Positions 1 through 8,582 of a stretch of DNA of 64,000 nucleotides are shown here, piece by piece. The position numbers were made by a program, and so were the translations under genes. Each line of letters begins with the position of its first letter. Positions within the stretch are counted from its first letter, which is position 1. The notes below the pieces were generated by a model. That model did no database searches and had not been told where the DNA came from. It saw only the letters and a list, made by a program, of their open reading frames with translations. The DNA is taken from assembly GCA_964404745.1 (NCBI GenBank), contig CAYOLG010000013.1, forward strand, positions 49,740-113,739. The letters are read 5' to 3'. The stretch is from Pelagisphaera sp964404745 (GTDB taxonomy: Bacteria > Verrucomicrobiota > Verrucomicrobiia > Opitutales > Opitutaceae).

Positions 1-636
1 TTTCAATCTGGCTAAAGATACATTTTCATAGAGGTTTTCGGCCGCCGCCTGTGGCGATGCTCCACAATCCACTAGCTTTGCGCAAAGCTCGAACACTCGG
101 CTGCTGGTAGCCGCAAATCCAAACCTTCCCGTATCGGTTAAGATACCCGTGTACAGAGCCTGGGCAAGCTCCGCATCCACAGGGATTCCCACATCGAAGG
201 CAATGCCCGCGAGAATTTCGCATGTCGCCGAAGCTTGGTGATCAACTATATTAAACTCCGCGAAATTCGTATTCGATATATGGTGATCTACATTGCCCAA
301 TCGTCTTGATTCTTCCAGGGCAATTGAGGTTTTCGGCCCCACCCTACCCTCATCGGCGCAATCCACATAGAGAAGGGCCGCATCTCCCACCGCTTGACGA
401 TCGAACAGAGCGATTGAGCTACTGCCCTGCAGATAATCTAAAGAATTCGGAATGCGATCAGCATTCGCCATGAAACTTTCCACACCAAAATGCTCTAGGA
501 TCTTGCGAGCCGCAATTTGAGAACCCACACAATCCCCATCGGGACGGGCGTGCCCGATTACGCAAACGGGGCCGCCACCAGCCGCTTCCGCTAGGGCTCT
601 AAATCGATCGCTCAATTCTGGAAAGCGCTTTTTCAA
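1..636 (-). CDS. DHH-family phosphoesterase (NrnA-like oligoribonuclease/pAp phosphatase), 3' end outside window
   Basis: The first 212 codons of a DHH phosphoesterase run off the left edge of the window. Visible motifs are GHARPDGDCVGSQ (motif I, metal ligands), VDCADEG, the family-defining VDHHISNTNF and YTGILTDTGRFGF. NrnA-type proteins degrade nanoRNA and dephosphorylate pAp in the cytoplasm using Mn2+. The only plausible start is TTG at 636, preceded by a GGGAAGA ribosome-binding site; an in-frame stop lies five codons upstream. The start overlaps the rbfA stop (frames overlap by 4 bases), so the two genes are translationally coupled. The infB-rbfA-DHH order is common in bacteria, often followed by truB beyond the edge. 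Exact substrate (nanoRNA or pAp) cannot be told from sequence. Confidence 0.88.
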   Translation of the reverse strand, partial: MKKRFPELSDRFRALAEAAGGGPVCVIGHARPDGDCVGSQIAARKILEHFGVESFMANADRIPNSLDYLQGSSSIALFDRQAVGDAALLYVDCADEGRVGPKTSIALEESRRLGNVDHHISNTNFAEFNIVDHQASATCEILAGIAFDVGIPVDAELAQALYTGILTDTGRFGFAATSSRVFELCAKLVDCGASPQAAAENLYENVSLARLK

Positions 637-989
637 TCTTCCCGTTGGTCATCCGCCAACTCCAGCGAATCAATTATTTCGTTGACTCGATAACCCTGGG
701 AAAGGGCTTCATCGAACTCGAATCTCAGTGCCGGTATGCGTTTCAGCACAATCCGCTTTCCAACTTCGTGCCGAATTTTGCCCGCTACCCGATCCAAAAA
801 ACGCTGCGAGGCCCAGCGGCCCGATTGATCGACGAGCAGCGAATAGAAAACAATCCCTTGGCTGTGGTCAGGCGATACATCGACACCCGTTATGGTGATC
901 GCGACAGATTCCCTTTGATAGTGCGTGTGCAGGATTTCGCTCACCTCCCGTTTGAGAAGTTCCGACACTCTTATGTTTCGATTGCTCAT
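633..989 (-). CDS. rbfA: Ribosome-binding factor A
   Basis: A 118-aa protein with the RbfA KH-like fold: N-terminal NRNIRVSELLKREVSEIL, then central VDVSPDHSQGIVFYS, matching the usual small size of the family (about 100-130 aa). RbfA binds free 30S subunits and helps mature the 16S rRNA 5' end. It lies 81 bases downstream of infB on the same strand and its stop overlaps the TTG start of the DHH gene, placing it in the nusA-infB-rbfA operon. ATG at 989 is the natural start. The C-terminus carries an acidic tail (LADDQRED). Confidence 0.95.
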   Translation of the reverse strand: MSNRNIRVSELLKREVSEILHTHYQRESVAITITGVDVSPDHSQGIVFYSLLVDQSGRWASQRFLDRVAGKIRHEVGKRIVLKRIPALRFEFDEALSQGYRVNEIIDSLELADDQRED

Positions 990-1070
990 CGCTTAGCAAT
1001 TTAGGTCTCCAATCGATCGGACCTGCTGCGAAATCGTCAGAGCGTTAACCCTTTAGGCGCAAGTAAGGAC

Positions 1071-3416
1071 CTACAATTTTGGCTTAATTTCATGAATTTC
1101 GTAGATCTCGATTAGATCGCCTTCCTTGTAGTCATTTGTATTTTCTAAATGGATGCCACACTCGGTTCCCGCTCGCACTTCCTTGACTTCGTCTTTAACC
1201 CTTCGAAGCGAATCAATCTTACGTTCGACCAAAACCTCTCCGTTCCGTATCAAACGGGCATGGCCCTGAGCGACCACGCGCCCTTCGACAACCAAGCAAC
1301 CTGCCACGAATCCTTTGGCGATCGGGAATACCGCTCTGACTTCCGCAGCCCCGATCTTGTTCTCACGGAACTCTGGGTCGAGCATCTCAGCCATGTCGTC
1401 ACGCACCTGGTCGATCAGCTCATAGATGATTCTGTGATGGGTAATCTTGACGGCGTGGTGTTTGGCTAGAGCCTGAACCCCGTTCTCGGATTTGACATTG
1501 AAACCGATAATCTCCGTTCCTCCGGCACTGGCTTTTTGCACATCGCTTTTGCTCACCGGACCGACCTCAGCCCTGACGATATCCAAGGCAACTTTGTCGC
1601 TTTGGATTTCCGATAGGGCATTCTTGATCGCCTCCACCGATCCATAAACATCCCCTTTAATTATGAGTCGAAGCGTCTTCTTCTGATTCGCGGCAATAGC
1701 GGCGAAAAGCTTTTCTTGCGAAGTCGGCATCCGCTCCTCTTGATCGGCCTTCTGATCCGCTCTGTGCAAGATCATGTTCTCTTCGGCCTCCCTCTTCGCG
1801 GCCTTCTCGTTTTTCGCTGCATGGAAGGTGGCTCCGCAATCCGGCACACCCGTCCAGCCGATAATTCTCACTGGGGTCGAAGGGGGGGCTATCTTGAGAT
1901 TCTCGCCGCACTCATTGAAAAGGGCTTTCACTTTGGTGTAATGCGGGCCGCAAACTAAGCCGTCGCCGATTTTCAAAGTTCCCGCTTGCACAATCACAGT
2001 CGCCGTTGGGCCACGGCCCACTTCAACCTGGCCTTCAATAATAACGCCCTCCGCTGCTTTCTTGGGATTCGCCTTCAATTCCAAAACCTCCGCTTGCAGT
2101 AGAATCATGTCCAGCAGGTCCTCGATACCGTCGCCCTTCAAAGCGGAAATCGGCACGGTAATCGTTTCGCCACCCCAGTCCTCGGAGGGAATGCCGCGCT
2201 CCTGCATCTGCGTCTTAACTCGATCGATATTCGCCCCTTGCGTATCGATTTTATTAATCGCCACGATTGGCTGAACACCCGCTTTTTGAATGAACTTCAA
2301 GGCCTCATCGGTCTGCGGCATGAAACCGTCGTCTGCCGCTACGATGAGAACCGCGACATCGGTTACATCCGCGCCGCGGGCCCGCATCTGATTGAAAGCC
2401 GCATGACCAGGCGTATCCAAAAAAGTGATCTTCTTATCGTTGTGTTCAACTTGGTAAGCCCCTATATGTTGCGTAATTCCGCCTGCTTCTTTGGAAACCA
2501 CGCTTTCCTTTCGGATGTAGTCGAGCAATGACGTCTTTCCGTGGTCGACGTGACCGAGTATGCACACCACTGGGGGACGCTCTTCAAGGAGGGCGGACTC
2601 ATCGACCTCCTTGACTTCCTTTTTCTTCTTCGCTTTCGGACCTTCTCCGCGATGGCGAATTTCTAGGATGATCCCGCGTTTCTCGGCCAACTTGCTAGCG
2701 ACATCTTCCTCCAGACTCTGGTTGATGGAAGCGAAAATGCCCATCTCCATCAACTCCGAGATCAACTTGAAGGGCTTGATACCTAAGTCATTGGCGAGAT
2801 CGCGAACCACGATTGGGGGCTTCACTACGATCGTGCGAATTTCTTCCGTATCCCCAGCTGCCTCATCGCCCGAACCTTCATTTTGCGTTGAACTCGAGCC
2901 AACAGCCTGAGAAGACGCCGGAGGAGCAATACTCGCAGGTCCCATCTTCGAGGGTGGCGGGGGTGGCGCCGCTCTAGCTGGGCCAGCCGGAGGAGGCGAG
3001 ACAACAGCGGGACTCGGCGCCCGTTCGGGCGGCGCAAGTGGAATCGCCGGGGCTGGAACTGGAGGTGGCGGAGGAGCCGCTGGACTTGGCTTGGGCGGAG
3101 GGGGCGGGGCTGACTGGGCCGTTGCCGCTTCTTTGGCCGCTTCTTTCTCTTTCTCGATCTCGTCTTTAGTCCGCACAAAGGAATCCGCAGAAGGCGGGGC
3201 CACCGGGGCCGATTCGACTGCCTTTTCATCGGTTTCCGCTGGCGATTCAGGCTCCTCCCCCTTGCTGGCAAATTCTTCCTTTAAGGAATCCGCGGAAATA
3301 TTATCGATCGTACTCGATGCGCTTTTCACTTGAAAACCGCGTTCGCGGAGAAGGTCGAGAAGTTCGGTGTTCTCCATTCCGATTTCTTTGGAAAGCTGAT
3401 AGATACGTACGCTCAT
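1071..3416 (-). CDS. infB: Translation initiation factor IF-2
   Basis: A 781-aa initiation factor that brings fMet-tRNA to the 30S subunit and hydrolyses GTP on subunit joining. The order is: an N-terminal IF2_N-type helical domain (MSVRIYQLSKEIGM..., residues 1-50), a low-complexity Pro/Ala-rich linker (about residues 95-165), a second IF2_N domain near residue 200 (VVRDLANDLGIKPFKLISELMEMG), and the GTPase domain with P-loop GHVDHGKT (residues 288-295), DTPGHAAF and NKID. The IF2 C-terminal barrel domains follow and bind the initiator tRNA. ATG at 3416 starts 59 bases after the nusA stop. The Pro-rich linker produces a long Arg-rich shadow ORF in another frame. Confidence 0.97.
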   Translation of the reverse strand: MSVRIYQLSKEIGMENTELLDLLRERGFQVKSASSTIDNISADSLKEEFASKGEEPESPAETDEKAVESAPVAPPSADSFVRTKDEIEKEKEAAKEAATAQSAPPPPPKPSPAAPPPPPVPAPAIPLAPPERAPSPAVVSPPPAGPARAAPPPPPSKMGPASIAPPASSQAVGSSSTQNEGSGDEAAGDTEEIRTIVVKPPIVVRDLANDLGIKPFKLISELMEMGIFASINQSLEEDVASKLAEKRGIILEIRHRGEGPKAKKKKEVKEVDESALLEERPPVVCILGHVDHGKTSLLDYIRKESVVSKEAGGITQHIGAYQVEHNDKKITFLDTPGHAAFNQMRARGADVTDVAVLIVAADDGFMPQTDEALKFIQKAGVQPIVAINKIDTQGANIDRVKTQMQERGIPSEDWGGETITVPISALKGDGIEDLLDMILLQAEVLELKANPKKAAEGVIIEGQVEVGRGPTATVIVQAGTLKIGDGLVCGPHYTKVKALFNECGENLKIAPPSTPVRIIGWTGVPDCGATFHAAKNEKAAKREAEENMILHRADQKADQEERMPTSQEKLFAAIAANQKKTLRLIIKGDVYGSVEAIKNALSEIQSDKVALDIVRAEVGPVSKSDVQKASAGGTEIIGFNVKSENGVQALAKHHAVKITHHRIIYELIDQVRDDMAEMLDPEFRENKIGAAEVRAVFPIAKGFVAGCLVVEGRVVAQGHARLIRNGEVLVERKIDSLRRVKDEVKEVRAGTECGIHLENTNDYKEGDLIEIYEIHEIKPKL

Positions 3417-3475
3417 GCAGTAGGTTTAGGACTGTCTAATTTTTGTATTCGACTTATTTATACAACTGGCCAAAT

Positions 3476-4735
3476 TCAGGACGAGATGTTCTGCTTTTCC
3501 AGAAAGGCATTAACTTTGGCCAATATCTCGTCCGCCTGATCCTTATCAAATCCGAGATCCTGAAGATCGGACGACTCCACATCCAAGAAGACTTCCGGGC
3601 TAATCAATCCATTCATAACCAGACGTTCTGCAGTCTCGTCATCGATCCCTTCGATCTGATTCAATCCGGCTGCAGCCTGCTGCTGTTTCGCTTCCATGCT
3701 GACCTCGCGGACTTCTTCTTTCTCGATATCAATCTTCCAGCCAATGAGTTTCGAAGTTAATCGGGCGTTCTGGCCTTTCCGTCCAATGGCAATGGCTAAG
3801 TCGTCTTCTGAAACCTCTATCCGCAAGCGCTTGTTCACCTCGTCTACCTCCACATTCCGTGGAATTGCCGGCTTCAACGCCTCGATCGCCAGCTCTTTTG
3901 GCCCTTCCACGTAGCGAATGATATCGATCTTCTCACCGCCGAGCTCGCGCACGATACTTTTTACACGAGCTCCTCGAGCGCCCACACAAGCTCCCACCGG
4001 ATCGACTTTCGGATCTGACGAGGAAACCGCTATTTTGGTACGATATCCAGGTTCCCGCGCGAAGGCTTGGATCGTCACCGTACCGTCCGCAATTTCTGTC
4101 ACCTCCAAATCGAATAGTCGACGCACGAATTTCGGGGTCGAACGGCTCAAAATTAGTTCAGGACCCCGATTCGACGCTTCGATCTTGAGCAGGAAGCAGC
4201 GAATGCGCTCGCCCGGCGAATAATCCTCACCCGGCACTTGTTCGCGAACAGGCATGATAGCCTCAGCCTTGCCCAAATCGATATAAAGGTCGCCTCGCTC
4301 TCGGCGTCTCACGATTCCGCTCACGATATCGCCCACTTGATCCTTGAAGTCGTCATAGATCCGCTCCTTCTCGAATTGACGGAGGCGTTGCATTATCGCC
4401 TGCCGAGCCGTTTGGGCCGCAATCCGCCCCAAATAGGCTGGATCCATCTCTTTTTCGAAAGTATCTCCCAATTGAATGTCCGGATTGATTAAACGGGCTT
4501 TTTCCAGGGGAATTTCAGTCTTGGGATCGCTCATGGAGTCCACGACTTCATGCAAGGACCACGCCTGCATCTTACCGTTCTTCGGATCTATCTCGATCTT
4601 CAGCTCTTGCCCCGCATTTACCCCTTTGGCCGCGGCGTTCTTGATCGCGTTGACGATAGCGGAAATCATGTCTTCACGACCGATCCCCTTCTCCTTTTCC
4701 ATGTACTCAAGTACGGATAGAATTTCGCTGCTCAT
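3476..4735 (-). CDS. nusA: Transcription termination/antitermination factor NusA
   Basis: A 419-aa RNA polymerase-binding factor that promotes pausing and intrinsic termination and takes part in antitermination. The N-terminal domain (residues 1-130) contacts polymerase. An S1 domain follows (GDIVSGIVRRRERGDLYIDLGKAEAIMPVREQVPGE), then KH1 and KH2 (DPVGACVGARGARVKSIVREL and AIAIGRKGQNARLTSKL). A single C-terminal helix-hairpin-helix acidic repeat (NQIEGIDDETAERLV) ends the protein, giving a length between the short Gram-positive and the two-repeat E. coli forms. First gene of the nusA-infB-rbfA-DHH operon. A terminator hairpin sits 17 bases upstream of its ATG (see separate entry), suggesting autoregulation. 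Confidence 0.96.
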   Translation of the reverse strand: MSSEILSVLEYMEKEKGIGREDMISAIVNAIKNAAAKGVNAGQELKIEIDPKNGKMQAWSLHEVVDSMSDPKTEIPLEKARLINPDIQLGDTFEKEMDPAYLGRIAAQTARQAIMQRLRQFEKERIYDDFKDQVGDIVSGIVRRRERGDLYIDLGKAEAIMPVREQVPGEDYSPGERIRCFLLKIEASNRGPELILSRSTPKFVRRLFDLEVTEIADGTVTIQAFAREPGYRTKIAVSSSDPKVDPVGACVGARGARVKSIVRELGGEKIDIIRYVEGPKELAIEALKPAIPRNVEVDEVNKRLRIEVSEDDLAIAIGRKGQNARLTSKLIGWKIDIEKEEVREVSMEAKQQQAAAGLNQIEGIDDETAERLVMNGLISPEVFLDVESSDLQDLGFDKDQADEILAKVNAFLEKQNISS

Positions 4736-4752
4736 GTTTACTTACTTGTAAG

Positions 4753-4778
4753 AAAAAAAAAGCGGGTCGAAGACCCAC
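4753..4778 (-). terminator. Intrinsic terminator/attenuator in the nusA leader
   Basis: Read on the minus strand, GTGGGTC-TTC-GACCCGC is followed at once by nine T residues (the A-run at 4753-4761 on the plus strand). The 7-bp stem contains one G-U pair. The T-run ends about 17 bases before the nusA ATG (4735), too close for a promoter to fit between. Transcripts of nusA must therefore pass through this terminator. It could simply end the upstream DUF2851 transcript, but the position matches the NusA-stimulated attenuator known in the Bacillus subtilis nusA 5' UTR. Confidence 0.75.
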
Positions 4779-4909
4779 TTTTCATAAAGTGAAAAAATAG
4801 GCTGCAAGTAAATTTCTCGACTCTTTAAAAGTCAAGCATCGCATTCGGGATCTCATACGACTGAAATCGATAAAAACCGCTTCCCGATTTATTCTGAACA
4901 CCGGTTCCC

Positions 4910-6136
4910 CTATCCTAGCACTGGCACGGATGGCCGATTCGCTTCAGAGAGCCGCAAACTCAAAAGTCCCTGTACCCAACCATTGGCAAGGGGAAAGCGT
5001 CTTATTTCCAGGACTCCAAGTTTTCGAAGGCTGTCCCTAGCGCCGAGCGGAGCATCCCCGACGTACCAATGAAACCAAAGCTGCGAGACAGGAACTTGTG
5101 TCCGAGCGAAAACCAAGGGAAGAAATCCGTCGCAAACCAGTGTATCGAGCTTAGTACCTCCAAAACGCTTAGAGCCTATTATTCCCGCGACAACTCCTCG
5201 TTTCAACTGAGGCATCCCTGAGGTTTTTCTGTACTCGTCCGTCGACCGACAAACCCTAGCAAGCTCCTTCGGCAATTGCGAAGCCCACTCCTCGAGCTCT
5301 TTCGGCCAATGGGGCTTTTCCACCACCCACTTGCGATATTGATCCAAACGCATTCGAGGATAATTCGCCGGTCGCGTTCCTCGAGTCGTCCACAGATCGC
5401 CTCCGATTTCGTAAAGAGCCTCCACAGTTGGAGGATCTTCTCGAAAATCCGCCAGCGATCGGGCCCCAGCAACCCGAAGCATGGGAATGCGGTTTTCTGA
5501 ATATCCCAATATTTCTAGAGCGGCCAGGTGACAAGCCCCCTCCCAGCCAAGCCGCTCGATCCGCTTTCGAGCGTAACCGCATTTCATGCGCCAACGATCC
5601 TGAGCTCTCTGCTGCAAAATGACACGACATTGCTCGGCCGAATTTCCAAGCAAGGATTCTATAGCGCTTTCCACTGACATTCCCGTGGATTCGACTATGG
5701 AATCTTCACTGGCATATTCTTCTAGATCGTACCAAAGGCAGTCCAGCAAAGACACAGTTGGAACCTTCATACCTGATTGCGTCCTCGTAGGAAGATCATC
5801 GGATTTTGAAGGGTAGAGAACGACGTGCAGGACAACATTGTCGAACTCCGGGTTGTCGCCATGGCCATGTCCTCGCCAATCTCTGACCGAAAAATGGACC
5901 TCCACGTCGCCTTCGATCCGTTCGCCACCGATCGACAGAATCGCATTCTTGAAATCGGGCCCGGCAAGCCGATTCCAATCCCCCGGATGAGTCACCGCAA
6001 CCGATCGCCCGTCGTCCGCCCGCAATCGGGACGTGTCAAAAGCCGACTTCAGCCAAATCCGTTGCAAAACGAGCTCACTGACCTGGAACGGCCCGTAGAG
6101 CCCCTGGAACTCTTCAACGCTAGGGGTAGTAAACAT
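4910..6136 (-). CDS. DUF2851 family protein
   Basis: A 408-aa protein recognised as DUF2851 from its N-terminal block: residues 13-32 (LYGPFQVSELVLQRIWLKSA), HPGDWNRLAGPDFKNA, GDVEVHFSVRDW, and HGDNPEFDNVVLHVVLYP. These proteins are found mostly in Bacteroidota and Verrucomicrobiota and have no established function. No signal peptide or membrane segment is visible, so it is probably cytoplasmic. ATG at 6136. It stands alone upstream of the nusA operon, with 174 bases to the nusA start, and may share its transcript. The conserved Glu/Asp/His-rich N-terminal part resembles a metal-dependent hydrolytic or nuclease core, but that is speculation. Confidence 0.8.
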   Translation of the reverse strand: MFTTPSVEEFQGLYGPFQVSELVLQRIWLKSAFDTSRLRADDGRSVAVTHPGDWNRLAGPDFKNAILSIGGERIEGDVEVHFSVRDWRGHGHGDNPEFDNVVLHVVLYPSKSDDLPTRTQSGMKVPTVSLLDCLWYDLEEYASEDSIVESTGMSVESAIESLLGNSAEQCRVILQQRAQDRWRMKCGYARKRIERLGWEGACHLAALEILGYSENRIPMLRVAGARSLADFREDPPTVEALYEIGGDLWTTRGTRPANYPRMRLDQYRKWVVEKPHWPKELEEWASQLPKELARVCRSTDEYRKTSGMPQLKRGVVAGIIGSKRFGGTKLDTLVCDGFLPLVFARTQVPVSQLWFHWYVGDAPLGARDSLRKLGVLEIRRFPLANGWVQGLLSLRLSEANRPSVPVLG

Positions 6137-6291
6137 AACAGCAGAGCCCCAAACTAGAGCTCAGCCGAGACTAATGAAAGCGAATTGTTCGCTTCGCCTT
6201 CGAATTCGCGCCAATCTACTGATGCGCTTTCCCCATTGACGTATCGCCAACCTAAGCCAATACACACCGGAACACGCCATATCAGTGATTC

Positions 6292-6540
6292 ATGACGAAC
6301 AATGACGATCCAGAATGGGAAGTCGTTGACTCCCTTCCCAACGAGAAAAAGCCACAGCCTCCGAAACCGTTCAAGTTTCGCATCTCGAAAAAGTTTCTGA
6401 TCGGAGCGGGGATCGGCATAGCCATCGCCATCATCTCGCCGCGTTTCGTCGTGAACCTCGTCCGCAACGTCGTCGCCTACTGGTGGCTAGTCCTCGCCAT
6501 AGCCGCCTATTGGATGATTCGCCGGCGTGTTCAACGTTGA
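6292..6540 (+). CDS. Small bitopic/hairpin membrane protein, unknown function
   Basis: An 82-aa ORF starting ATG at 6292. The first 30 residues are acidic then Lys/Pro-rich. They are followed by a hydrophobic segment (FLIGAGIGIAIAIISPRFVV) and, after a short Arg/Asn linker, a second one (YWWLVLAIAAYWMI), ending in RRRVQR. This is a two-helix membrane hairpin with positively charged ends. It lies 22 bases upstream of the D,D-carboxypeptidase start in the same direction, so the two are probably co-transcribed. I do not recognise a family. The coherent membrane topology and close spacing support a real gene. Confidence 0.6.
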   Translation: MTNNDDPEWEVVDSLPNEKKPQPPKPFKFRISKKFLIGAGIGIAIAIISPRFVVNLVRNVVAYWWLVLAIAAYWMIRRRVQR

Positions 6541-6562
6541 TCGTCCGTGATTTAGAATACGC

Positions 6563-7573
6563 ATGTACAAGAAAATTTTCGGTGTCGTTCTTATACTCCA
6601 CCTGATCGCGTTCGCCTATCTCGGTCTCAGGTCCGGAAACCCTAACCCGGAAGCTGGTCAAAACGAAATAAGTGACGCACGCCCTACGGACGCAAGCCAG
6701 CGGGTAGACACTGTGGAGGACGATCTTCTTGAAGAGATCGCTCCAGAGCCCGAAGCCGTTGCCCCGCAAATCATCGAATTTTCCCAAGCTCTGAACGAAT
6801 CTCTGCCAGTTAGCATCAATCCCGAAGGCCTCGAGTCTGGCATTCTGTTCGACGCCACCGCCAATCGCGTTATTTGGGAAAAAAACAGCCAGCAACCCAT
6901 CCGCATAGCTTCCATGACCAAGATGATGACCGCTCTTCTTGCATTTGAGGACGAAGCAAAACGGGATGACCTTTCTATGGATACGATCATAAAAGTCTCC
7001 AACGCGGCTTATCGCATTGGCGGCAGCCAAGTATGGCTCGATCCTAGAGAGAGTTTTTCGCTCGAGGAATTGCTCATCACCATCATGGTCAAAAGCGCAA
7101 ATGACTCATCGTACTTGGTAGGTGAATACTTGGCTAACGGCAAGATGGATCAATTCATAGCCCGCATGAATACTCGGGCCACCGAGCTTAGCATGACCCA
7201 AACGGAGTTCCTAAACGCCCACGGTTTGCCCGAAGGGGAGACCGGCAACACAGCTTCCTGCCAAGATCTCGTCCGCTTGGCCCTCGCCCTATATCGATTC
7301 GATAGCGCTCTTGAGTGGGCCTCCATTCCCAACTACAAATTTCGCTCCGAAGCGGAGGAGCCCACAATACTGGCCAACCACAATCGACTGGTTCTAACCA
7401 CGCCAGGCGTTAATGGACTGAAAACAGGCTACACGAAAGCAGCAGGCTTTTGCGTTACGGCCACTTGCGAGCGCGATGGGCGAATCCTCATTGCCGTAAC
7501 AACCGGCTTTCCATCCAGCAAACGGCGCGACAGCTTCACCGAGGCCCTACTGGAATGGGGCTATTCCCAGTAG
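6563..7573 (+). CDS. D-alanyl-D-alanine carboxypeptidase (peptidase S11, PBP5/DacA type)
   Basis: A 336-aa low-molecular-weight penicillin-binding protein that trims the terminal D-Ala from peptidoglycan stem peptides. An N-terminal hydrophobic segment (IFGVVLILHLIAFAYLGL) acts as signal or anchor, followed by an acidic linker to about residue 80. The three active-site motifs are all present: SMTKMM (SxxK, nucleophile Ser), SAND (SxN) and GLKTGYTKAAGFC (KTG). Length fits the catalytic domain without the usual extra C-terminal PBP5 domain and amphipathic anchor, so anchoring is probably N-terminal. ATG at 6563, 22 bases after the small membrane protein. Confidence 0.92.
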   Translation: MYKKIFGVVLILHLIAFAYLGLRSGNPNPEAGQNEISDARPTDASQRVDTVEDDLLEEIAPEPEAVAPQIIEFSQALNESLPVSINPEGLESGILFDATANRVIWEKNSQQPIRIASMTKMMTALLAFEDEAKRDDLSMDTIIKVSNAAYRIGGSQVWLDPRESFSLEELLITIMVKSANDSSYLVGEYLANGKMDQFIARMNTRATELSMTQTEFLNAHGLPEGETGNTASCQDLVRLALALYRFDSALEWASIPNYKFRSEAEEPTILANHNRLVLTTPGVNGLKTGYTKAAGFCVTATCERDGRILIAVTTGFPSSKRRDSFTEALLEWGYSQ

Positions 7574-7706
7574 CTAGGTTTCCTCCACGCAAATATAGAA
7601 AAGAATTCCTCTCCGGGGTCGCGGGCGGCTCTCCCTCTGAATTGGGGATAAGTTGACGCTGATGATCGACTGCTGGAAGTCGCCAGCAATGCCCCCATCA
7701 TCCTGC

Positions 7707-7782
7707 GTAGGGCGCTCGCAAGCGAGCGATTACTACAATGGAAAGGAACCTCGTTGATTCGCTCGCGAACGGCCTCCCTGCG
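7707..7782. repeat. REP/BIME-like paired palindromes
   Basis: GTAG at 7707-7710 precedes a perfect hairpin CGCTCGC-AA-GCGAGCG (7713-7728). A second palindrome, TTCGC-TC-GCGAA (7758-7769), follows, with a trailing GGCCTCCCTGC. This matches the layout of the other paired hairpins in the window. It sits in the 439-base stretch between the carboxypeptidase gene and the GAF pseudogene, which otherwise holds only a further hairpin (CAGTGG-AATAAG-CCACTG, 7964-7981). Confidence 0.6.
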
Positions 7783-8012
7783 TAGCAAACAACATAAGTT
7801 AACGCGTTTCGGCAGCAAGTCGCAGGAAGGCTGGACTGCGCGCTAAATCCAGCCTGCGATCTGCAGACGATCCCAATTCGCGGCATGCGCCTCGAGACAA
7901 GTACGACCCCCCTGCCCGCACGAGCGAATTTCATCGCGATTACGCCTCCTGTCTGTGTTGACACAGTGGAATAAGCCACTGTTGTACACCGATTCCGCTT
8001 TTGGAATCCACC

Positions 8013-8426
8013 ATGTATACCCCAAATTTCATCCGCTTATGCGAAGAGATTCTCGAGGAAGGCGTCACCAAACTTGCTATGGGCGAAGATCCTTACCGCG
8101 CTAACGTTCGCCACATCGTAGATGGGCAATACCAAATCGTATCCATAAATTCGTCCGACTAGATTTTCGCCCCCGGTGAATCGTTTCCCTTAGACCACAC
8201 CCTTTGCCACGACGTATTCACAAAAGGCATCACTATCGCCCTTACGCATGCTGTCCGAGAGCCAGGGCAATCGCTGCATCCACTCTATCATGACTTGGAT
8301 GTCGAAGCTTTCATAGGCACTCCCATTTACGAGCGCTCCGAAATTTGGGGAACCCACAACTTCACCAATCTGAAAATCAAGCGAGACGTATTCAACGAAC
8401 GCGAAGTCGCTTACATCGAAAACTAA
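8013..8426 (+). pseudogene. Broken GAF-domain sensor remnant (in-frame TAG)
   Basis: From ATG 8013 a frame reads MYTPNFIRLCEEILEEG..., hits TAG at 8160-8162, then continues in the same frame for 87 codons to TAA at 8424-8426. The second part reads like a GAF domain of sensor kinases: FAPGESFPLDHTLCHDV, ITIALTHAV, then DVEAFIGTPIYERSEIWGTHNF and a closing NEREVAYIEN. Only about 137 residues are left and no kinase or output domain follows. It is best explained as a decayed, 3'-truncated signalling gene. Neighbours give no functional hint. Confidence 0.65.
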
Positions 8427-8582
8427 GCCCGTCGCCTTTACGAAGCACTCTCTTCAAACTAGGGTCCCCAACAAAAGTTTGGGGTAGACTCTCCTCTGAG
8501 AATCCTTGGCTCCAATAAGCCGGTCGGAATTCGGCGATGCAAACCGAGCGGCCACCAAAAGCAGCTCCTGAAAACCGAGTCG

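Noticed and set aside
2825..3271. 148-codon Arg/Pro/Leu-rich minus-strand ORF
   Set aside because: It is another frame of the Pro/Ala-rich IF-2 linker, with extremely biased composition.
6431..7030. 199-codon minus-strand ORF
   Set aside because: Antisense to the small membrane protein and D,D-carboxypeptidase, with no recognisable motif.
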